This document shows positions 24,603 to 32,402 of a stretch of 64,000 nt of DNA, one piece after another; the stretch's first letter is position 1; each line of letters opens with the position of its first letter. The notes beneath the pieces are model-generated. The model ran no database searches, was not told the origin of the DNA, and worked only from the letters and a program-made list of their open reading frames with translations. Position numbers and translations under genes: made by a program. The stretch is from Agromyces italicus DSM 16388 (GTDB lineage: Bacteria > Actinomycetota > Actinomycetes > Actinomycetales > Microbacteriaceae): assembly GCF_000421545.1 (NCBI RefSeq), contig NZ_ATXF01000010.1, forward strand, positions 124,001 to 188,000, written 5' to 3'.

Positions 24603-25109
24603 TCACTGCACGCACGCCTCGGGGTCGATCTTGGCTTCGAGGAGTTGCTGCCAGACTGTGGCCGCATCAGCGGCTGGTGCGATACCGTGCTCCTCGAGAC
24701 ACGCTTGGTAGAGCCTGTTCGTTTCAGAGGTGTCTTCGTGCGCAAGCTGCCAGGCGACATCGATCTGAGCGAACTCTCGTTCGTAGCAGCGCTGATCGTC
24801 GCCGGATCGGATGGCGTCGGCGTCGGCCACGGCGTAGTCGATGACGTCGCCATCCGACTCGGAGACGATGACCTCGGCGCCCGCCTGCTCCATGCACTCG
24901 GCAAACCGGGCGAAGCCGGCGTCGTACTCCGAACGGGAAACCTCGCCGTCGCCCATCGCGCTCGACTGCTCGTCCGAGATCAGGATCTTGGGCAAGTCGC
25001 TCCTGGTGATCTCCGCGCTGTCGGCGGTCGCATCCGCCATCGCACATCCGGTCAACGTGCCGAGGACGGCGAACGCCACAACGATCGCGCCGGCTTTTCG
25101 AGTGTTCAT
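24603..25109 (-). CDS. Islet lipoprotein, function unknown
   Basis: 168 residues. The signal peptide MNTRKAGAIVVAFAVLGTLT ends in lipobox LTGC (Cys at about 21), so it should be lipid-anchored on the outer face of the membrane. The mature part is acidic with paired Cys residues (FAECMEQAGAEV, DDQRCYERE and YQACLEEHGIAP), a Cys-stabilised helical pattern. No family was recognised. ATG 25109 is preceded by a GGGGAGAGG purine run; a longer upstream start is possible but would bury the signal peptide. It lies wholly in the islet bounded by the dapD repeats. Confidence 0.7.
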   Translation of the reverse strand: MNTRKAGAIVVAFAVLGTLTGCAMADATADSAEITRSDLPKILISDEQSSAMGDGEVSRSEYDAGFARFAECMEQAGAEVIVSESDGDVIDYAVADADAIRSGDDQRCYEREFAQIDVAWQLAHEDTSETNRLYQACLEEHGIAPAADAATVWQQLLEAKIDPEACVQ

Positions 25110-25122
25110 CAGCCTCTCCCCG

Positions 25123-25479
25123 TCAACTCGTGAACGTCGGGTGCACGGCACCGTGATGTTCACCGCTCGTCGTACCGGATTGGTACTTCACCGCAGAACT
25201 CGCCCCATACACCCAGCCGGTCCAATACGTCGGTCCGCCGGGGTATGCCATAAAGCGGGCACGAACACCAACTTCAACAATGTGGCAATCGCTGGTCTTG
25301 TAGGTCTGCGCCCCGCCAGAGAGATCGGTGTTCCTCCAGGAATAGCCTTTGATCTGCCCCGTTCCACCGGTTCCGTAGACACAGTTGATCGAGTTGTTGC
25401 CCAGCGCAGGACCGAGCCGGAGACCAAGACCATCGTTGCAAGGACTTCCCCCCGAAGGTCGTTCGCAACGCTTTCGCAT
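25123..25479 (-). CDS. Islet small protein, possibly frameshifted secreted protein
   Basis: 118-codon frame from ATG 25479. From residue about 27 the sequence looks like a mature secreted protein (GNNSINCVYGTGGTGQIKGY, then SWRNTDLSGGAQ, YKTSDCHIVEVGVRAR and YWTGWVYGAS) with two Cys. The first 25 residues look wrong for a signal peptide. The neighbouring frame over the same DNA (about 25405-25460) reads LRGEVLATMVLVSGSVL, a plausible signal peptide core, suggesting a frameshift or a different start. TAGTGT lies directly before ATG 25479. No family was recognised. It is 13 bp from the lipoprotein gene. Confidence 0.45.
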   Translation of the reverse strand: MRKRCERPSGGSPCNDGLGLRLGPALGNNSINCVYGTGGTGQIKGYSWRNTDLSGGAQTYKTSDCHIVEVGVRARFMAYPGGPTYWTGWVYGASSAVKYQSGTTSGEHHGAVHPTFTS

Positions 25480-25513
25480 ACACTAGCGCGAGCCTCGACA
25501 TGGAACAAGGATG

Positions 25514-25561
25514 GCTCGCGCGCGACGGGCACGGCATCGTGCTCAACTCGGCGCTGCACGC
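25514..25561 (+). repeat. 48-bp direct repeat, right copy (dapD 3'-end duplicate)
   Basis: Perfect copy of 24490-24537, followed by ATAG where dapD has GTAG. It no longer belongs to a gene and marks the right end of the islet. Confidence 0.85.
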
Positions 25562-25582
25562 ATAGGGCGCGCCCGGTACGCA

Positions 25583-25621
25583 GGTTTCGAGACGCGTCGA
25601 CTCCGTCGGCGCTCCTCGACC
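25583..25621 (-). repeat. Dispersed 39-bp repeat, copy 2
   Basis: Read on the minus strand it starts GGTCGAGGAGCGCCG and ends CGACGCGTCTCGAAACC; about 36 of 39 positions match the copy at 56965-57003. It lies just outside the right end of the dapD islet. Confidence 0.75.
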
Positions 25622-25680
25622 AGCGGTGGTCCTCCGGGTGGGTCATGCGACCCATTCGCACGGAGTACAGTGGTGCTTCC

Positions 25681-25702
25681 GAGACCGCCGTGCGGCGGTC
25701 TC
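25681..25702 (+). promoter_or_regulatory. Hairpin in the leader of the penicillin acylase gene
   Basis: GAGACCGCC and GGCGGTCTC form a 9-bp stem with a GTGC loop, between a TACAGT -10 candidate (about 25665) and the AAGGAG ribosome-binding site. It may stabilise or attenuate the transcript. Confidence 0.4.
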
Positions 25703-25727
25703 GTCGCGCGCATCACGAAGGAGTGAC

Positions 25728-28331
25728 GTGGGTACCGACGCCCCGAGAACCCGCCGCCATCGCGGCCTGAGCTTCCTCATCGGCCTGCTGGTCACCGTGC
25801 TGGTGCTCGGCGTCGCGGGTGCCGGCCTCGGCTGGTGGACGGTGCAGCGCTCGTTCCCGACGACGAGCGGCCGCATCGATGTGCCCGGGCTCACCACGAG
25901 CGTCACGGTGTACCGCGACGACGCCGGCATCCCCCAGCTCGTCGCCGAGACGAGCCGCGACCTCTTCTTCGCGCAGGGCTACGTGCACGCGCAGGATCGC
26001 TTCTGGGAGATGGACTTCCGCCGCCACGTCACCGCGGGCCGCCTCGCCGAGATGTTCGGCGAATCGCAGGTCGGCACCGACAGCTTCATCCGGACCCTGG
26101 ATTGGCGGGGCATCGCCGAGCAGGAATACGCACAGCTCGACGAGGAGTCGCGCGCGTACTACGAGGCCTATGCCGCGGGGGTGAACGCCTATCTGGGCGA
26201 ACGCAGCGGCGCCGATCTCTCGCTCGAGTACGCGGTGCTCGGCCTCCAGAACGGCGCCTACTCCCCCGAGCCGTGGACCCCGGTCGACTCGATCGCCTGG
26301 CTCAAGGCCATGGCCTGGGATCTCCGCTCGAACCTCGGCGACGAGATCGACCGGGCTCTCCTGGCCTCCGCGCTGCCCGCCGAAGAGGTCGCGCGCCTCC
26401 ACCCCGACTTCCCGTGGGGCGCGATGCCGACGATCGTCGGCGGTCCCCTCGTCGCCGCGCCGGTCGCCTCCTCGGTCACCCCGCTCGACGATGCGGGCGA
26501 ACCGGGCGCCGAGAACGCGGCGGCGACCGACGCGTCGACGACTTCGACGATCGAGGCGGATGCCACGGCGCCCGAGCATCTCGCGGCGCTCGCCTCGCTC
26601 GCGCAGACCATCGATGGCATCCCCGAGCTGCTCGGCCCCGAGGGCGGCGATCTCGGTTCGAACTCGTGGGTCGTCTCGGGCGCGCTCACCGAGAGCGGCA
26701 AGCCGCTGCTCGCGAACGACCCGCACCTCGGGCCGGCGATGCCCTCCATCTGGACGCAGATGGGTCTGCACTGCGCCGTGGTGAACGACGCCTGCCCGTT
26801 CGACGTCGCCGGCTACTCGTTCTCGGGGCTGCCCGGCATCGTGATCGGTCACAACGAACGCATCGCCTGGGGCTTCACCAATCTCGGGCCCGATGTCGCC
26901 GACCTCTACCTCGAGCGCGTCGACGGCGACAGCTACGAACTCGACGGAACGATGGTGCCGCTCACGATCCGCGAAGAGGTCATCGAGGTCGCGGGCGGCG
27001 ACCCGGTGACGATCACCGTGCGCTCGACCGGTCGCGGGCCGATCGTCACCGGCATCGGCTCCGACTTCGGCGCGGTCGCCGAGTCCTACCCCGCGGCATC
27101 CGACGCCCCAGAGGGCGACTACCAGGTCTCCCTGCAGTGGACCGCGCTCACCCCCGGCACCACGGCCCAGGCGATCTTCGCGCTCGACCGTGCGCGCGAC
27201 TGGGAGGGGTTCCGCCACGCGGCCTCCCTCTTCGACGTTCCGTCGCAGAATCTCGTCTACGCCGACGACACGGGCATGATCGGCTACCAGGCGCCCGGCA
27301 AGATCCCCGTGCGCAAGTCGGGCGACGGCACCGTGCCGATGCCCGGCTGGACGAGCGCGAACGGCTGGTCCGGCATGCTGCCGTTCGATCAGCTGCCGAG
27401 CGTGCAGAACCCGCCTGCGGGCTATATCGTGACCGCGAACAACGCCGCCGCGGGCCCCGACGGCCCCCTGATCACGAAGGACTGGGACTACGGCTACCGC
27501 GCCGCGAGCATCGACAAGCTGATCCGCGAGCGACTCGACGCCGGCGAGAAGCTCACGGCCGACGACCTCCTCGACATCCAGCTCGACACGAGCGACCTGA
27601 ACGCGCAGCAGTTCCTGCCGTTCATCGCCGAACTCTCGGCGAGCCTCGACGGCGATGCCGCGCGCGGCGCGGCCCTGCTCGACGGCTGGAACGCGAAGGC
27701 CGACGCCGACAGCGCCGAAGCCGCCTACTTCGCCGTGTTCTGGCGCACTCTGCTGGGCGACATGTTCGGCGAGCTGCCCGAGCAGACCCGCCCACAGGGC
27801 GGCGACCGCTGGTTCGACGTCGTCGGCACCCTGCTCGGCGAACCCGAGAACGATTGGTGGGGCGACGGCGGCCGCGATGCGGCGATCTCCGGCGCGCTCG
27901 ACGCGGCGTGGGCCGAGGCATCCGAGCTCATGGGCGACGACGACGCCGCATGGCGCTGGGGCGAGCTGCACACCCTCACGCTCACCAATCAGAGCTTCGG
28001 AGAGTCGGGCATCGGGCCCATCGAGTGGCTCTTCAACCGCGGACCCTACGAACTCGGCGGCGGCTCGGCGATCGTCAACGCGATCGGCTGGGACGCGAGC
28101 ATCGGCTACGGCGTCGACTGGGTGCCGTCGATGCGCATGGTGATCGACCTCGACGACCTCGACGAGTCGCGCTGGATCAACCTCACGGGCGCGTCGGGGC
28201 ACGCCTTCAATCCGCACTACGACGACCAGGCGCCGCTCTGGCAGCGCGGCGAGACCCGGCCGTGGCCGTTCACGCTCGACGCCGTCACCGAGGCTGCGCA
28301 CGACACGCTCGTGCTGCGGCCGGCCGGCTGA
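25728..28331 (+). CDS. Penicillin acylase family amidohydrolase
   Basis: 867 residues, Ntn-hydrolase precursor. An N-terminal membrane helix or signal anchor (LSFLIGLLVTVLVLGVAGAG) is followed by the alpha subunit (about 55-240, with RDDAGIPQLVAETSRDLFFA and AQDRFWEMDFRRH). The beta subunit begins at the nucleophile Ser in GSNSWVVSG near residue 308, where autoproteolysis normally occurs; ANDPHLG and NERIAWGFTN follow. Such enzymes deacylate penicillins, acyl-homoserine lactones or related amides on the cell exterior; the substrate here is unknown. GTG 25728 has AAGGAG five bases upstream; upstream in-frame codons are noncoding. Confidence 0.88.
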   Translation: MGTDAPRTRRHRGLSFLIGLLVTVLVLGVAGAGLGWWTVQRSFPTTSGRIDVPGLTTSVTVYRDDAGIPQLVAETSRDLFFAQGYVHAQDRFWEMDFRRHVTAGRLAEMFGESQVGTDSFIRTLDWRGIAEQEYAQLDEESRAYYEAYAAGVNAYLGERSGADLSLEYAVLGLQNGAYSPEPWTPVDSIAWLKAMAWDLRSNLGDEIDRALLASALPAEEVARLHPDFPWGAMPTIVGGPLVAAPVASSVTPLDDAGEPGAENAAATDASTTSTIEADATAPEHLAALASLAQTIDGIPELLGPEGGDLGSNSWVVSGALTESGKPLLANDPHLGPAMPSIWTQMGLHCAVVNDACPFDVAGYSFSGLPGIVIGHNERIAWGFTNLGPDVADLYLERVDGDSYELDGTMVPLTIREEVIEVAGGDPVTITVRSTGRGPIVTGIGSDFGAVAESYPAASDAPEGDYQVSLQWTALTPGTTAQAIFALDRARDWEGFRHAASLFDVPSQNLVYADDTGMIGYQAPGKIPVRKSGDGTVPMPGWTSANGWSGMLPFDQLPSVQNPPAGYIVTANNAAAGPDGPLITKDWDYGYRAASIDKLIRERLDAGEKLTADDLLDIQLDTSDLNAQQFLPFIAELSASLDGDAARGAALLDGWNAKADADSAEAAYFAVFWRTLLGDMFGELPEQTRPQGGDRWFDVVGTLLGEPENDWWGDGGRDAAISGALDAAWAEASELMGDDDAAWRWGELHTLTLTNQSFGESGIGPIEWLFNRGPYELGGGSAIVNAIGWDASIGYGVDWVPSMRMVIDLDDLDESRWINLTGASGHAFNPHYDDQAPLWQRGETRPWPFTLDAVTEAAHDTLVLRPAG

Positions 28332-28355
28332 GCGCTTCACGCACCCCGACGGCGA

Positions 28356-28387
28356 ACGGCCCCGATTCCATCCTCGGAATCGGGGCC
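28356..28387. terminator. Bidirectional hairpin terminator
   Basis: CGGCCCCGATTCC (28356-28368) pairs perfectly with GGAATCGGGGCCG (28375-28387) around a six-base loop, between the converging penicillin acylase and citrate synthase genes. Confidence 0.75.
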
Positions 28388-28394
28388 GCTCGGC

Positions 28395-28441
28395 GTTCGG
28401 TCGCTCGGTCGCTCGGTCGCTCGGTCGCTCGGTCGCTCGGC
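28395..28441. repeat. TCGGTCGC octamer tandem repeat
   Basis: TCGGTCGC is repeated about five times head to tail directly after the terminator hairpin and before the citrate synthase stop codon. Likely a slippage-prone tract. Confidence 0.75.
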
Positions 28442-28452
28442 GCGAGCCTGGC

Positions 28453-29763
28453 TCAGACGCCCGGGTAGTGCCGTTCGGGCTCGCCCGTGTAGAGCTGCTG
28501 CGGGCGACCGATCTTCGTCTGCGTGTCGAGGTTCATCTCGCGCCAGTGGGCGATCCAGCCGGGCAGGCGGCCGATCGCGAACAGCACGGTGAACATGCGC
28601 GTCGGGAAGCCCATCGCCTTGTAGATGACGCCGGTGTAGAAGTCGACGTTCGGGTAGAGGCGGCGCTCCTTGAAGTAGTCGTCCTCGAGGGCGAACTGCT
28701 CGAGCTCTTTGGCGATGTCGAGCAGCGGGTCGTTCACGCCGAGGCTCTCGAGCACGGCATCGGCCGACTGCTTCACGATCTTCGCACGCGGGTCGTAGTT
28801 CTTGTAGACGCGGTGTCCGAAGCCCATGAGCTTGACGCCGTCTTCTTTGTTCTTCACGCGCTCGACGAATCGGCCGACGCCCTCGCCCGACTCCTGGATG
28901 CGGGCGAGCATCTGCAGCACGGCCTCGTTCGCGCCGCCGTGCAGCGGGCCCGAGAGCGCCTGGATGCCGGCGGAGATCGACGAGTACAGGTTCGCGCCGG
29001 TCGAGCCGACGAGGCGGACCGTCGAGGTCGAGGCGTTCTGCTCGTGGTCTTCGTGGAGGATCAGCAGCCGGTCGAGCGCCTTCGCGAGCGTCGGGTCGAT
29101 GTGGTACGGCTCGGCCATGTTGCCGAAGTTCAGACGAAGGAAGTTCGGCACGAAGTCGAGCGAGTTGTCGGGGTAGAGGAACGCCTGGCCGAGGCTCTTC
29201 TTGTGCGCGTAGGCGGCGATGACCGGCAGCTTCGCCAGCAGGCGCAGCGTCGTCAGCTCGACGTGGTCGGGGTCGTGCGGGTCGGACGAGTCCTCGTAGT
29301 AGGTCGACAGGGCCGCGACCGCACTCGAGAGCACCGACATCGGGTGCGCGGTGTGCGGCAGCGCCGAGAAGAACCGCTTGAGGTCTTCGTGCAGCAGCGT
29401 GTGGCGGCGCACCTTCTCGTCGAAGTCGGCGAGCTGATCGGCACTCGGCAGTACGCCGTAGATGAGGAGCCAGGCGACCTCGAGGAAGGTGGAGTGCTCG
29501 GCGAGTTCTTCGATCGGGTAGCCCCGGTAGCGGAGGATGCCCTGCTCGCCGTCGATGTACGTGATCGCCGACCGCGTCGACGCGGTGTTGACGAAGCCGT
29601 AATCGAGGCCAGTGAGGCCCGTCTGCCGGGTCAGCGTCGAGAGGTCGAGGCTGGAGTTGCCCGCGACGGCGCGTCGAACCGGGAACTCGGCCGTGCCGCC
29701 GGGGAAGCTGAGGGTTGCGGTCTCGGGGTTCTGCCCCGCCGCGGGGTTCACGACGTCGCTCAC
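28453..29763 (-). CDS. gltA: Citrate synthase
   Basis: 436-residue type II citrate synthase, condensing oxaloacetate and acetyl-CoA at the entry to the TCA cycle. Catalytic residues are in SGPLHGGANE, GFGHRVYKNYDPRA and PNVDFYTG. The reading frame continues to GTG 29796, but GTG 29763 (MSDVVNPAAG) has AGGAGG six bases upstream and matches usual N-termini, so I prefer it. A TAGGCT -10 at 29844-29849 gives a leader of about 75 nt. The terminator at 28356-28387 ends the transcript. Confidence 0.95.
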   Translation of the reverse strand: MSDVVNPAAGQNPETATLSFPGGTAEFPVRRAVAGNSSLDLSTLTRQTGLTGLDYGFVNTASTRSAITYIDGEQGILRYRGYPIEELAEHSTFLEVAWLLIYGVLPSADQLADFDEKVRRHTLLHEDLKRFFSALPHTAHPMSVLSSAVAALSTYYEDSSDPHDPDHVELTTLRLLAKLPVIAAYAHKKSLGQAFLYPDNSLDFVPNFLRLNFGNMAEPYHIDPTLAKALDRLLILHEDHEQNASTSTVRLVGSTGANLYSSISAGIQALSGPLHGGANEAVLQMLARIQESGEGVGRFVERVKNKEDGVKLMGFGHRVYKNYDPRAKIVKQSADAVLESLGVNDPLLDIAKELEQFALEDDYFKERRLYPNVDFYTGVIYKAMGFPTRMFTVLFAIGRLPGWIAHWREMNLDTQTKIGRPQQLYTGEPERHYPGV

Positions 29764-29943
29764 GGCGCCTCCTGTGATCGTCACTTGCGCGGTCACCTGC
29801 TTTCAGGGGCCGTCGGCGTAGGGTCGGCTGCGGCCCGACCTACAGCCTAGACGTGCTCGGGGCACACTGTCGCATCCGCCAAGAGATCCTTGTATACATT
29901 GGCTGGTCGTCACAGCGACCGGATGTGTCGTGGTGAACGGATG

Positions 29944-31059
29944 CTACGTGCGAGCCGCCGCACGGAGGCGTTCGGCGGCGGCGGCGATGCGCTCGTCGCT
30001 CGCGGTGAGCGAGAGCCGCACGTGCTCGGGGTGGTGGACGCCGTAGAAGTGCCCGGGACCGCCGACGATGCCGAGATCGGCCAGACGGCCGATCGACTCC
30101 CAGGCGTCGCGCCCCTCGCTCGCCCAGAGGTAGAGCCCCGCCTCGCTGCGGTCGATGCGGAACCCGGCCGACTCGAGCGCCGGCAGCAACTGCTCGCGGC
30201 GCGCGCGATAGCGCGCCTTCTGCTCGGCGACGTGGGCATCGTCGCGCAGCGCCGCGATCATCGCCTGCTGCAACGGTCGGGCGAGCATCAGCCCGGCGTG
30301 CTTGCGCACGTTCGTGAGCCGGCCGAGGACCGTACGGCAGCCGGCGAGGAACGCGGTGCGGTAGCCCGCCATGTTCGACTGCTTCGAGAGCGAGTACGCG
30401 ACGAGCGTGTTGCGCCGGCTGTCGCCCACGACCCGGGGGTCGAGCAGGCTCGGCACCGGGGCATCCGCCCATTCGCCCGCCCAGCCGAGCTCGGCGTAGC
30501 ACTCGTCGCCGACGATGATCGCGTCGAGCTCGAGGGCGCGCTCGCGCGCCGCCCGCAGTTCGTCGATCGACAGCACGCGGCCGTCGGGGTTGCCCGGGCT
30601 GTTCAGCCACACGAGTTTCGTGGCCGCGGGCCACTCGGCGGGGTCGTCGCTCGCCATCGCGGTCGCCCCGACGAGCACCGCACCCATCTCGTAGCTCGGG
30701 TACGCGGCCTTCGGGTGCACCACGACGTCACCCTCGCCGAGCCCGAGCAGGAACGGCAGCAGCGCGACGAGCTCTTTCGAGCCGACCGTGGGCAGCACGT
30801 TCTCGCGGCCGAGGCCGGTCACGCCGCGACGCCGCGCGAACCAGGCCACGATCTCGTCGCGCAGCTCGTCGGTGCCGACCGTCAGCGGATAGGCGTGGGC
30901 GTCGCTCGCTGCGGCGAGGGCCTCGCGCACGACGGCGGGCGTCTCGTCGACAGGCGAGCCGATCGACAGGTCGACCACCCCGCCCGGGTGCGCCGCGGCG
31001 CGCTCGCGATACGGGACCATGAGGTCCCACGGGTAGTCGGGAAGCTCGCGCCCGGCCAC
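29944..31059 (-). CDS. dapC: Succinyldiaminopimelate transaminase
   Basis: 371-residue fold-type I aminotransferase. DLSIGSPVDETPAVV at the N-terminus, NSPGNPDGRV for the PLP region, VGDECYAELGW and SLSKQSNMAGYRTAF, with the Schiff-base Lys, are all seen. It makes N-succinyl-LL-DAP from N-succinyl-2-amino-6-oxopimelate in lysine synthesis. GTG 31059 lies two bases after the fdxA stop, so the pair is an operon and probably translationally coupled; longer in-frame readings upstream are only the fdxA region in another frame. The fdxA-dapC pair is common in actinobacteria. Confidence 0.9.
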   Translation of the reverse strand: MAGRELPDYPWDLMVPYRERAAAHPGGVVDLSIGSPVDETPAVVREALAAASDAHAYPLTVGTDELRDEIVAWFARRRGVTGLGRENVLPTVGSKELVALLPFLLGLGEGDVVVHPKAAYPSYEMGAVLVGATAMASDDPAEWPAATKLVWLNSPGNPDGRVLSIDELRAARERALELDAIIVGDECYAELGWAGEWADAPVPSLLDPRVVGDSRRNTLVAYSLSKQSNMAGYRTAFLAGCRTVLGRLTNVRKHAGLMLARPLQQAMIAALRDDAHVAEQKARYRARREQLLPALESAGFRIDRSEAGLYLWASEGRDAWESIGRLADLGIVGGPGHFYGVHHPEHVRLSLTASDERIAAAAERLRAAART

Positions 31060-31061
31060 GG

Positions 31062-31403
31062 TCAGTGGCCCTGCGGCGGCAGCGCGGCGATGATCGGGTG
31101 GTCCATCGCGATGACGCCGACCTTCGCGGCGCCGCCGGGCGAGCCGACCGCGTCGACCGTGGCCGTCGAGATCTCGAAGAACTCGACGTTGGCCTTGTAG
31201 TAGTCGGCCCACTCGTCGGGCAGGTCGTCTTCGTAGTAGATCGCCTCGACCGGGCAGACCGGCTCGCACGCACCGCAGTCGACGCACTCGTCGGGGTGGA
31301 TGTAGAGCGACCGCCCACCCTCGTAGATGCAGTCGACCGGGCACTCGTCGATGCAGGCGCGGTCCTTCACATCGACGCACGGGAGGGCGATGACATAGGT
31401 CAC
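31062..31403 (-). CDS. fdxA: Seven-iron ferredoxin
   Basis: 113 residues. An N-terminal cluster region CVDVKDRACIDECPVDCIY is followed by CVDCGACEPVCPVEAIYYED, giving the Cys pattern for one [3Fe-4S] and one [4Fe-4S] cluster, as in mycobacterial FdxA/FdxC. A cytoplasmic electron carrier. GTG 31403 has AAGGAG about 12 bases upstream. The -10 TAGACT (31439-31444) overlaps the stop codon of the DUF6113 gene, so the promoter sits in the junction of the two genes. Confidence 0.93.
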   Translation of the reverse strand: MTYVIALPCVDVKDRACIDECPVDCIYEGGRSLYIHPDECVDCGACEPVCPVEAIYYEDDLPDEWADYYKANVEFFEISTATVDAVGSPGGAAKVGVIAMDHPIIAALPPQGH

Positions 31404-31441
31404 GGTGGTTCGTGCTCCTTCGAAGAGGCGGGGACTTCAGT

Positions 31442-31870
31442 CTATGCGTGCGCGTCGGCGGCCGCGCGCGAGCGCCGACGCGAGGGGAGCTCGGGCCAGG
31501 CGACGATCAGCACGGCGATCAGCGCCGGGGCGACCGCCCAGACCGTGCCGGCGACATCGCCGGCGACGAGCACCGAACCGCCGCCCGGCCCCGGAAGCGT
31601 GAGCACGGCGACGATGACGACGAGACCGGCCGCCGTCGCAGCGGCGATCGCACGCCCGTGAGTCAGGAGACGGATTCCGAGGAGGAGCGCGGCGACGCCG
31701 ACGAGCGCCGCGATGATGCCCCACGGGATCGCGACCTCGCCGATGCGGAGCACATGCCGGTGACCGACGGTTGCGACCGCCCCGTAGACGACGCCCACCA
31801 CCGCGGCGAGCAGGAGCCCCCCGATGCGACTGGCGAGCGAGAAGCCGCCGGTGTCGTGGCCGGTGCTCAC
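31442..31870 (-). CDS. DUF6113-like four-helix membrane protein
   Basis: 142 residues, four hydrophobic segments (GGLLLAAVVGVVYGAVATVG, GIIAALVGVAALLLGIRLL, IAAATAAGLVVIVAVLTLP and TVWAVAPALIAVLIVAWP) and a basic, Ala-rich C-terminus. It resembles the DUF6113 family found beside fdxA in actinobacteria; function is unknown. ATG 31870 overlaps the lipoprotein stop codon by 4 nt, so the two are coupled. Confidence 0.7.
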   Translation of the reverse strand: MSTGHDTGGFSLASRIGGLLLAAVVGVVYGAVATVGHRHVLRIGEVAIPWGIIAALVGVAALLLGIRLLTHGRAIAAATAAGLVVIVAVLTLPGPGGGSVLVAGDVAGTVWAVAPALIAVLIVAWPELPSRRRSRAAADAHA

Positions 31871-32316
31871 GGCGCCGGGGTGACCGTGTAGGAGACCGTC
31901 TCGCCGTCGGCGGCGAGGAGGACGAGGTACGTGCCGTTCGAGTAGACGAGTGCGTCGGCCCCGCTGCCCGAGAGCTCGGTGTTCTTCGCGAAGCCGGCAC
32001 CCTCGAGCTTCGCGGCCGCATCGGCGACCGGGTCGGCGGCGGTCGAGGTGATCATCACGATCCAGCCGTCGGCGCCGCCGGCGCCCGCGCCGAGCGCGAT
32101 CTCACCGTCGACGAGCGGGATCTCGGACGGGAAGTCGCCCGGCAGTTCGCCGTCGAGGCTGACCTCTCCGCCGGTGGCGTCTTCGATCGCACCTTCGACG
32201 CCCTCGTTCACCAGGTCTTCGATCGGGTTGACGCAGCCCGTGAAGAGCGCGGCGGACAGCGCGGCGATCGCGACGGCCGCGGCGGCCCGCCGTGCGGTGA
32301 CGAGACTCCTGGACAT
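31867..32316 (-). CDS. Small secreted lipoprotein
   Basis: 149 residues. The signal peptide (RRAAAAVAIAALSAALFTGC) ends in lipobox FTGC, followed by an acidic low-complexity linker (EGVEGAIEDATGG) and a small beta-rich domain ending YTVTPAP. No family was recognised. The frame is open further upstream, but ATG 32316 sits seven bases from a TAGACT box and starts the signal peptide. It is first in an operon with the DUF6113 gene. Confidence 0.75.
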   Translation of the reverse strand: MSRSLVTARRAAAAVAIAALSAALFTGCVNPIEDLVNEGVEGAIEDATGGEVSLDGELPGDFPSEIPLVDGEIALGAGAGGADGWIVMITSTAADPVADAAAKLEGAGFAKNTELSGSGADALVYSNGTYLVLLAADGETVSYTVTPAP

Positions 32317-32323
32317 GGCTTCG

Positions 32324-32329
32324 AGTCTA
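32324..32329 (-). promoter_or_regulatory. -10 box of lipoprotein/DUF6113 operon (leaderless)
   Basis: TAGACT on the minus strand, seven bases before ATG 32316. Confidence 0.5.
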
Positions 32330-32402
32330 CCCGGCGCACCGCAGGCGGGGCGGGTGCCGTAGCGTGGAGCCGACACCGCCCCGACGGAGAGGATCGACGA
32401 CG

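Larger units (their letters stand above)
24542..25513. mobile_element. One-kilobase islet bounded by duplicated dapD 3' end
   Basis: The segment between the two 48-bp direct repeats. It carries two minus-strand ORFs, a lipoprotein and an unknown small protein, with visibly lower GC and less biased codons than the flanks (for example 25210-25480). No integrase or transposase is present, so this is either a non-autonomous cassette or a scar left by a larger element. The regenerated copy encodes no complete dapD, only its last 16 codons. Confidence 0.6.

Noticed and set aside
28395-28441. TCGGTCGC repeats as a CRISPR or centromere-like array
   Set aside because: Contiguous octamers without spacers, next to a terminator; ordinary slippage is enough.
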